Positions 30,712 to 36,211 of a stretch of 36,211 bases of DNA are shown here, piece after piece. The DNA is from Candidatus Mediterraneibacter intestinipullorum. GTDB taxonomy: Bacteria; Bacillota; Clostridia; Lachnospirales; Lachnospiraceae. The stretch covers positions 1-36,211 of the forward strand of contig DWYM01000031.1 of the NCBI GenBank assembly GCA_019118665.1. The letters are read 5' to 3'. Under the pieces are notes generated by a model, which was given only the letters and a program-made list of their open reading frames with translations, had not been told where the DNA came from and searched no databases. Made by a program: the position numbers and the translations under genes. Numbering within the stretch: the first letter of the stretch is position 1; each line of letters starts with the position of its first letter.

Positions 30712-31680
30712 ATTCTGTGTTACAGGTTCTTCCTTTCGCTGTTTTTTCCAGAAGAGGAGGAGCAGGATCGCTATGACCATCACAATGGTCACGGAAAAGC
30801 CTCCCTCAGGTCCGAACGCGCCTCCATTCCAGAAAGAACGTGCCGGATCCGTGGACGAGGTGAGCAGGGAGCAGGACAGACCCATCCCGCTGACTTCCAT
30901 CCCGAATACATTGCCCTGGACAAAATTCCAGACAGAGTGCAGTGCCCCAACGCCCCATATATTACCTGTCCTTAAGAAGTACAGAGACAGGACGATACCG
31001 ACCAGCAGGATATTGACAACTGCCAGAAACGATATACCTGGATTCATGATATGGAGCAGGGAGAAGACGATGGAATTTAGGAATACAGCTACAGCAACAG
31101 GGTATCTCCTTCCCACGGACACCATGAAATAACCGCGGCAGAGCACCTCTTCCGCCATTCCCTGAATGCCGAATCCCACGAGGAAGAGCAGGAAGAGCGC
31201 CGGAGAAAAGTCAGGGGAAATACCGCTGACCGTCATAGATCCGGTGAGTATATTGATAAGCACTGAGGCGCTGAAGAGGAGAAGTCCTGCACCTGCGCCT
31301 GCCAGGTAGTGCAGTCCCGCTTTTCTGCGCACAAACCCCATGGATGCCGCCGTGCGTTTCTGGATCGTAATGCAGAAAAGGATGGTAAGGAAAATGATTG
31401 CCGCGTTAGCGTACAGCATGAGCAGCATGATGGGATCGGACTCCATCAGAGTATTCATAAGTGTTTCCGCCTGCTGTATGTCGCCGATGGCAAACTGCTG
31501 CAGGATGCTGCTGTCCCCCAGGGCTGTGATGACTGCTCCCACGACCAGGATAAAGGTCATTGCTGTGGACGAGACAAGGTATACGAGAAAAAATATCAAT
31601 AGTTCGATGAACCAGTTCTGTCCTTTCTGTTTGTCCGCCGCCTGTTTCATGTGCGGCGGAAAGGTTGGTAAATGAAGCAT
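30688..31680 (-). CDS. CPBP-family intramembrane metalloprotease (CAAX protease / Abi family)
   Basis: The 330-residue membrane protein has about eight hydrophobic segments and the CPBP motifs in order: EEVLCRGY (Glu-Glu catalytic pair), then FSLLHIMNP (His), then LHSVWNF (second His/Asn). Members are intramembrane glutamate proteases related to the type II CAAX endopeptidase Rce1; bacterial ones act in peptide processing or bacteriocin immunity, and no substrate is encoded here. The start chosen is ATG 31680-31678, with AGGAGG 8 bases upstream; ATG 31686 would be only 2 bases from it. Its 3' end overlaps the + strand CmpB-like gene by 24 bases, tail to tail. Confidence 0.85.
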   Translation of the reverse strand: MLHLPTFPPHMKQAADKQKGQNWFIELLIFFLVYLVSSTAMTFILVVGAVITALGDSSILQQFAIGDIQQAETLMNTLMESDPIMLLMLYANAAIIFLTILFCITIQKRTAASMGFVRRKAGLHYLAGAGAGLLLFSASVLINILTGSMTVSGISPDFSPALFLLFLVGFGIQGMAEEVLCRGYFMVSVGRRYPVAVAVFLNSIVFSLLHIMNPGISFLAVVNILLVGIVLSLYFLRTGNIWGVGALHSVWNFVQGNVFGMEVSGMGLSCSLLTSSTDPARSFWNGGAFGPEGGFSVTIVMVIAILLLLFWKKQRKEEPVTQNLQHMEAR

Positions 31681-31702
31681 ATTCATGTCCTCCTGTTTAT
31701 GT

Positions 31703-31732
31703 GATATAATCAATGTACCATGGATTTACCAA
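31703..31732 (-). promoter_or_regulatory. Possible promoter of the CPBP gene
   Basis: On the minus strand TTGGTA (31732-31727) and TATATC (31708-31703) are 18 bases apart. The leader would be about 16 bases, only just including the ribosome binding site. The match is weak. Confidence 0.35.
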
Positions 31733-31798
31733 AAATTCTATTTTTATTTTCTTATGATTTTTTTAAATTTTAGTTGAATCGCGTCCCACCCTTTCCGG

Positions 31799-31827
31799 TT
31801 GAACAGATTTCACAAAAATGCTATAAT
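31799..31827 (+). promoter_or_regulatory. mutSL promoter
   Basis: TTGAAC (31799-31804) and TATAAT (31822-31827) are 17 bases apart, with transcription starting near 31834. The 76-base leader contains GTGCGC (31850-31855) and GCGCAC (31879-31884), which could pair. This placement also shows that the reading frame extending back to 31799 is not translated there. Confidence 0.8.
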
Positions 31828-31909
31828 ACATCAGCAGAATTTTTCATATGTGCGCCTGCATGCCAATGCCGCGTGCCCGCGCACTTGTATACAGCAAAGG
31901 AGTAGGAAT

Positions 31910-34558
31910 GTGGCAGAATTAACACCAATGATGAAACAGTATATGGAGACGAAATCCCAGTATCCGGACTGTATCCTCTTTTATAGATTGGGAGATTTTT
32001 ATGAGATGTTCTTTGACGATGCCCTGACAGCGTCAAGGGAACTGGAGATCACACTGACCGGGAAGAACTGCGGGCAGGAAGAGCGGGCGCCTATGTGCGG
32101 TGTCCCTTATCATGCTGTTGAAGGTTATCTGAACAAGCTGGTGTCAAAGGGATATAAGGTGGCGATCTGCGAGCAGGTTGAAGATCCCAAGACAACAAAA
32201 GGCATTGTGAAACGTGACGTAGTGCGCATCGTAACACCCGGAACGAACCTGGACACTCAGGCATTGGACGAGACGAGGAACAATTATATCATGTGCATCG
32301 TCTATATTGCGGATCGTTACGGAGTGTCCGTGTCGGATATCACGACAGGAGATTATTTTGTGACCGAGATACCGGACAGCGCAAAACTGATGGATGAGAT
32401 CTACCGTTTCTCTCCGTCGGAGATCATCTGCAACGAGGCGTTCTATATGAGCGGCATGGATCTGGAGAGCATGAGGGACCGTCTGGGCATTACCATCTAT
32501 TCGCTGGACTCCTGGTATTTTGATGATACAGTGTGCAGACAGAAGCTGTTGGAGCACTTCAAGGTGTCATCCTTTGCCGGACTTGGGCTGGCGGACTATG
32601 ACTGTGGCATTATCAGCGCGGGGGCGCTGCTCCAGTATCTTCTGGAGACTCAGAAGAATTCCCTGTCGAACCTGACGCATATCACTCCTTACGCGGCAGG
32701 AAGATATATGATGCTGGACAGTTCCACGAGACGGAATCTGGAGCTGTGCGAGACGCTGCGTGAAAAGCAGAAGAGAGGGTCGCTTCTCTGGGTGCTGGAC
32801 AAGACAAAGACCGCGATGGGTGCAAGAACTCTCCGCAAATATGTGGAGCAGCCTCTTATCGATAAAAAGGAGATCGAGAAACGGCTGGACGCGGTGACAG
32901 AGCTTAAGGAACAGGCGATCTCCAGGGAAGAGATCCGTGAATATCTCGCGTCGGTCTACGATCTGGAGCGCCTGATCACGAGGATTGCCTACGGAACGGC
33001 AAATCCAAGAGATCTGACCTCGTTTAAAAGTTCTCTTGAAATGCTCCCTCATATCCGGTATATCCTGGAAGAAATGGGGGCAGAGCTCCTGAAAAGCATC
33101 CATGACGATATGGACGCCCTGGAGGATCTCTGCACATTGGTGAAAGACGCGATACGCGACGATCCTCCCATTGCCATGAAAGAGGGAAATATCATTCGGG
33201 ACGGCTATAATGAAGAAGTAGATAAGCTGCGCCGGGCAAAATCAGACGGTAAGGACTGGCTGGCAAAGCTGGAGAGTGATGAACGTGAAAAAACAGGGAT
33301 CAAGAATCTCCGTATCAAATATAACAAAGTGTTCGGATACTACCTGGAAGTAACGAATTCCTATAAAGATATGGTGCCGGATTATTATACCCGCAAACAG
33401 ACTCTGGCAAATGCGGAGCGCTATATCACACCTGAGCTGAAGGAATTGGAAGATATGATCCTGGGCGCCGAGGATAAGCTCTATGCCCTTGAATATGAGC
33501 TGTACAGTCAGGTCAGGGATACGATCGCCGCTGAGATTGAAAGGATACAGAAAACGGCAAAGGCAGTGGCCGCGCTGGACGCGTTCGCGTCCCTCGCTGT
33601 CGTGGCGGAGCGGAACAATTATACCCGGCCGAAAATCAATGAAAAGGGGATCCTTGACATCAAGGAAGGGCGCCATCCTGTCGTGGAACAGATGATCCCC
33701 AATGATATGTTTATCTCAAATGATACATATTTAGACGACAAAAAGCACCGGATCTCCATCATCACCGGACCGAATATGGCCGGAAAATCTACCTACATGC
33801 GCCAGACCGCGCTGATCGCCCTGATGGCGCAGATCGGTTCTTTTGTGCCGGCAAAAAGCGTGGACATCGGGCTGTCTGACCGGATATTTACAAGGGTCGG
33901 CGCGTCGGATGACCTGGCTTCCGGGCAGAGTACATTTATGGTTGAGATGACAGAGGTGGCAAATATCCTCAGAAATGCAACGTCAAAGAGCCTGCTCATC
34001 CTGGATGAGATCGGAAGGGGCACCAGCACCTTTGACGGCCTCTCGATCGCGTGGGCAGTGGTGGAGTATATCAGTGACAGCCGGGTGCTCGGAGCGAAGA
34101 CTCTTTTTGCGACACATTATCATGAGCTGACAGAGCTGGAGGGCAAGATCAGCAATGTGAATAATTACTGTATCGCGGTCAAGGAGAAAGGAGACGACAT
34201 CGTCTTTCTCAGAAAGATCGTAAAAGGCGGAGCAGACAAGAGCTACGGCATACAGGTGGCGAAACTGGCAGGAGTGCCCGACCAGGTCATCGAGCGCGCG
34301 AAAGAGATCGTGGAAGAGCTGGCTGAGGGCGACATAACAGCTCGGGTCAGCGAGATCGCTGTCAGAGAGAAGGCAGCAAAGAAGCCGAAAGCGAAGAAAT
34401 ACGATGAAGTGGACATCGCGCAGATGTCACTTTTTGACACTGTCAGGGACGACGATGTGCTGGAGGAAATAAAGGAGCTTGACGTAGGAAATATGACGCC
34501 CATAGATGCGCTGAATACGATATACAGACTCCAGAACAAGCTGAAGAACAGATGGTAA
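31910..34558 (+). CDS. mutS: DNA mismatch repair protein MutS
   Basis: The 882-residue protein recognises mismatches. Its N-terminal domain has the mismatch-probing FYEMF motif (Phe30, Glu32). The connector, lever and clamp domains follow, then the ABC-type ATPase with GPNMAGKSTYMRQ, DDLASGQSTFMVEM, LLILDEIGRGTSTFDG and FATHYHEL. QMSLF at 838-842 is a likely sliding-clamp binding motif, and the C-terminus PIDALNTIYRLQNKLK is the usual dimerisation helix. The start is GTG at 31910, preceded by AAAGGAG with a 7-base gap; the residues upstream in frame would precede or span the promoter. mutL follows after 29 bases, so the two are cotranscribed. Confidence 0.96.
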   Translation: MAELTPMMKQYMETKSQYPDCILFYRLGDFYEMFFDDALTASRELEITLTGKNCGQEERAPMCGVPYHAVEGYLNKLVSKGYKVAICEQVEDPKTTKGIVKRDVVRIVTPGTNLDTQALDETRNNYIMCIVYIADRYGVSVSDITTGDYFVTEIPDSAKLMDEIYRFSPSEIICNEAFYMSGMDLESMRDRLGITIYSLDSWYFDDTVCRQKLLEHFKVSSFAGLGLADYDCGIISAGALLQYLLETQKNSLSNLTHITPYAAGRYMMLDSSTRRNLELCETLREKQKRGSLLWVLDKTKTAMGARTLRKYVEQPLIDKKEIEKRLDAVTELKEQAISREEIREYLASVYDLERLITRIAYGTANPRDLTSFKSSLEMLPHIRYILEEMGAELLKSIHDDMDALEDLCTLVKDAIRDDPPIAMKEGNIIRDGYNEEVDKLRRAKSDGKDWLAKLESDEREKTGIKNLRIKYNKVFGYYLEVTNSYKDMVPDYYTRKQTLANAERYITPELKELEDMILGAEDKLYALEYELYSQVRDTIAAEIERIQKTAKAVAALDAFASLAVVAERNNYTRPKINEKGILDIKEGRHPVVEQMIPNDMFISNDTYLDDKKHRISIITGPNMAGKSTYMRQTALIALMAQIGSFVPAKSVDIGLSDRIFTRVGASDDLASGQSTFMVEMTEVANILRNATSKSLLILDEIGRGTSTFDGLSIAWAVVEYISDSRVLGAKTLFATHYHELTELEGKISNVNNYCIAVKEKGDDIVFLRKIVKGGADKSYGIQVAKLAGVPDQVIERAKEIVEELAEGDITARVSEIAVREKAAKKPKAKKYDEVDIAQMSLFDTVRDDDVLEEIKELDVGNMTPIDALNTIYRLQNKLKNRW

Positions 34559-34587
34559 TATAAGAAAAATGATAAAGGAGACGGAAA

Positions 34588-36211
34588 ATGCCGCATATTC
34601 AGGTATTAGATCAGGTTACAATCGATAAGATCGCGGCCGGGGAAGTGATCGAGCGCCCGGCATCCATTGTAAAAGAGCTGGTGGAAAACGCCATCGACGC
34701 GGGAGCGGATTCCGTGACCGTGGAGATCCGGGATGGGGGCATTGACTTTATCCGTGTTACGGACAATGGCTGCGGGATTCCTCACGATGAAGTGAGGAGT
34801 GCTTTTCTGCGCCACTCTACAAGCAAGATCCGCAGTGTGGAAGACCTGATGCATATCAGTTCTCTCGGATTTCGCGGCGAAGCCCTCTCAAGCATTGCCG
34901 CGGTGACAAGGACAGAGCTGATAACGAAGACGGAAGGATCTGAATTTGGGACGAGATATGTGATCGAGGGCGGAAAGGAAATATCCCTGGAAGAGACAGG
35001 CGCGCCCAACGGCACCACATTCCTTGTGCATCAGCTTTTTTATAACGTGCCTGCACGGCGGAAGTTCCTGAAGACGCCTATGACCGAGGCCGGGCATGTT
35101 CAGGATCTGCTCATACATCTGGCGCTGTCCCATCCGGAAGTAGCGTTTCTCTTCAAGAACAATAACCAGGAGAAACTGCGAACCTCCGGCAGCGGAAAAT
35201 TAAAGGATGTGATTTACAGTGTATACGGACGTGAAGTCGCGGCAAACCTCCTTGATATGGATTATGAAAAGGGTGGCTTAAAGATTACCGGGTATCTTGG
35301 AAAACCGGTCATCACAAGAGGAAACCGGAATTTCGAGAACTTCTTTGTAAACGGCAGATATGTAAAAAGCCCTATGATCTCAAAATCATTGGAAGACTCT
35401 TATAAGGATTTTACAATGCAGCATAAATTTCCGTTTGCTGTCCTGCATTTCCATGTGGATGGGGAGGCCATTGACGTCAATGTCCATCCCACAAAGATGG
35501 AACTGCGTTTCCAGAAACAGCAGGAAGTGTACAACGCAGTCTATGAAGGCGTGCGCCGCAGACTGCTGGAGCCGGAGCTGATCCAGAGGACGGAAGTTCC
35601 GAAACCTGTGGCGGGCAGTCCCTTTTTGTTAAAACCTGGAAGTCGGACTGGCGCGGATAAAAAGCCGGAGACACCGGGGAAAACACTGGTCGCGACACTT
35701 TCTGAGGCTCAGGATGAAGTACGCAATGAAGATTATTTCATCCGGAAGATGCGGGAGAGGGTCACAGCCTACCATGAGAGGATGTCATCTGCGGAAGTGT
35801 CTGACCGCAGCGGGCTCTATCGTCCGGAAAAGCAGGCAGACAGGATCCGGGAGACCGTAAAATACGGAGCAGGTGAAGCGCCGGTCCAGAGCGGTATGAA
35901 CGAGTCCGCCGCAGAGTCTGAGGTTCCCGGGAAGGAATCCCCGGCAGCAAAGCCACAGCAGCTCGACTTTTTTGATGAGAATTTCCTGAAGCGGGATATC
36001 CGGGCGGAATACAAGTTGATCGGACAGGTGTTTGACACATACTGGCTGGTCCAGTTTCAGGACAGCCTGTACATTATAGACCAGCACGCAGCCCATGAGA
36101 GAGTGTTGTATGAGCGCACGCTCAAAGGGATGAAGACCAGAGAGTTTACCTCTCAGTATTTGAGCCCTCCGGTCATCCTGACACTCTCCATGCAGGAGGC
36201 AAGGCTGCTGG
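34588..36211 (+). CDS. mutL: DNA mismatch repair endonuclease MutL, cut by window edge
   Basis: The first 541 codons of MutL are present and the gene continues beyond 36211. The GHKL ATPase domain shows IAAGEVIERPASIVKELVEN, DNGCGIP and GFRGEALSSIAAV. A variable linker from about 335 contains QLDFF at 458-462, which looks like a sliding-clamp binding motif. The C-terminal domain begins near 470 with DQHAAHERVLYE at 498-509, the metal-binding motif of endonuclease-competent MutL, as expected in bacteria without MutH. AAAGGAG precedes the ATG. MutL couples mismatch-bound MutS to strand incision. Confidence 0.95.
   Translation, partial: MPHIQVLDQVTIDKIAAGEVIERPASIVKELVENAIDAGADSVTVEIRDGGIDFIRVTDNGCGIPHDEVRSAFLRHSTSKIRSVEDLMHISSLGFRGEALSSIAAVTRTELITKTEGSEFGTRYVIEGGKEISLEETGAPNGTTFLVHQLFYNVPARRKFLKTPMTEAGHVQDLLIHLALSHPEVAFLFKNNNQEKLRTSGSGKLKDVIYSVYGREVAANLLDMDYEKGGLKITGYLGKPVITRGNRNFENFFVNGRYVKSPMISKSLEDSYKDFTMQHKFPFAVLHFHVDGEAIDVNVHPTKMELRFQKQQEVYNAVYEGVRRRLLEPELIQRTEVPKPVAGSPFLLKPGSRTGADKKPETPGKTLVATLSEAQDEVRNEDYFIRKMRERVTAYHERMSSAEVSDRSGLYRPEKQADRIRETVKYGAGEAPVQSGMNESAAESEVPGKESPAAKPQQLDFFDENFLKRDIRAEYKLIGQVFDTYWLVQFQDSLYIIDQHAAHERVLYERTLKGMKTREFTSQYLSPPVILTLSMQEARLL

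Noticed and set aside
31799-31909. N-terminal extension of MutS from TTG 31799
   Set aside because: The region contains the promoter and leader. AAAGGAG is correctly spaced for GTG 31910, where MutS similarity begins.

Overview
The window looks like a chromosomal backbone segment of a moderate-GC, anaerobic, endospore-forming Firmicute, most likely a Lachnospiraceae-type gut Clostridium. The grounds are strong AGGAGG ribosome binding sites, the spore genes gpr and spoIIP, an anaerobic-type hybrid cluster protein, an ECF vitamin-type transporter, and the Firmicute order rimP-nusA-ylxR-ylxQ-infB-rbfA-nrnA-truB-ribF-rpsO. The species call is inference. I see no prophage, insertion sequence, tRNA, rRNA or CRISPR array. 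Nearly all coding sequence is on the + strand; the exceptions are hcp, rpsT and one CPBP-family membrane protein.

Layout: (1) 1-1459, hcp (cut by the window edge) divergent from a Crp/Fnr regulator, with three palindromes between them. (2) 1520-2121, a shared terminator, rpsT on the minus strand with a TTG start, and a ~60-nt near-perfect palindrome. (3) 2122-4366, gpr and spoIIP, with a sigma-E-like promoter in front of spoIIP. (4) 4448-10957, a four-gene unit: type IIA topoisomerase B and A subunits (topoisomerase IV-like, no recognisable GyrA box), a rhodanese-TtcA tRNA-thiolation fusion, and a LysR regulator, closed by a strong terminator. (5) 10990-13533, methionine importer metNIQ. (6) 13609-22184, the translation/transcription operon rimP to ribF, entered through a structured leader. 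(7) 22243-22698, rpsO with its own promoter, structured leader and terminator. (8) 22731-27815, two SAM hydroxide adenosyltransferase (DUF62) paralogs interleaved with a complete ECF transporter. (9) 27839-30083, pnp with a long hairpin leader. (10) 30280-31680, two membrane proteins whose 3' ends overlap tail to tail. (11) 31799-36211, mutS and the first 541 codons of mutL.

Functional threads: replication and repair (topoisomerase, MutS, MutL), RNA and translation control (NusA, IF-2, RimP, RbfA, PNPase, NrnA, S15, S20), and sulfur/methionine/SAM metabolism (rhodanese-TtcA, MetNIQ, two SAM hydrolases). The best candidate for an undescribed system is the SAM-hydrolase/ECF-transporter operon, whose transported substrate cannot be read from sequence. 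Next are RNA elements: the pnp leader hairpin, the rimP and rpsO leaders, and the large palindrome between rpsT and gpr. All promoter and structure calls were made by eye, without folding software.
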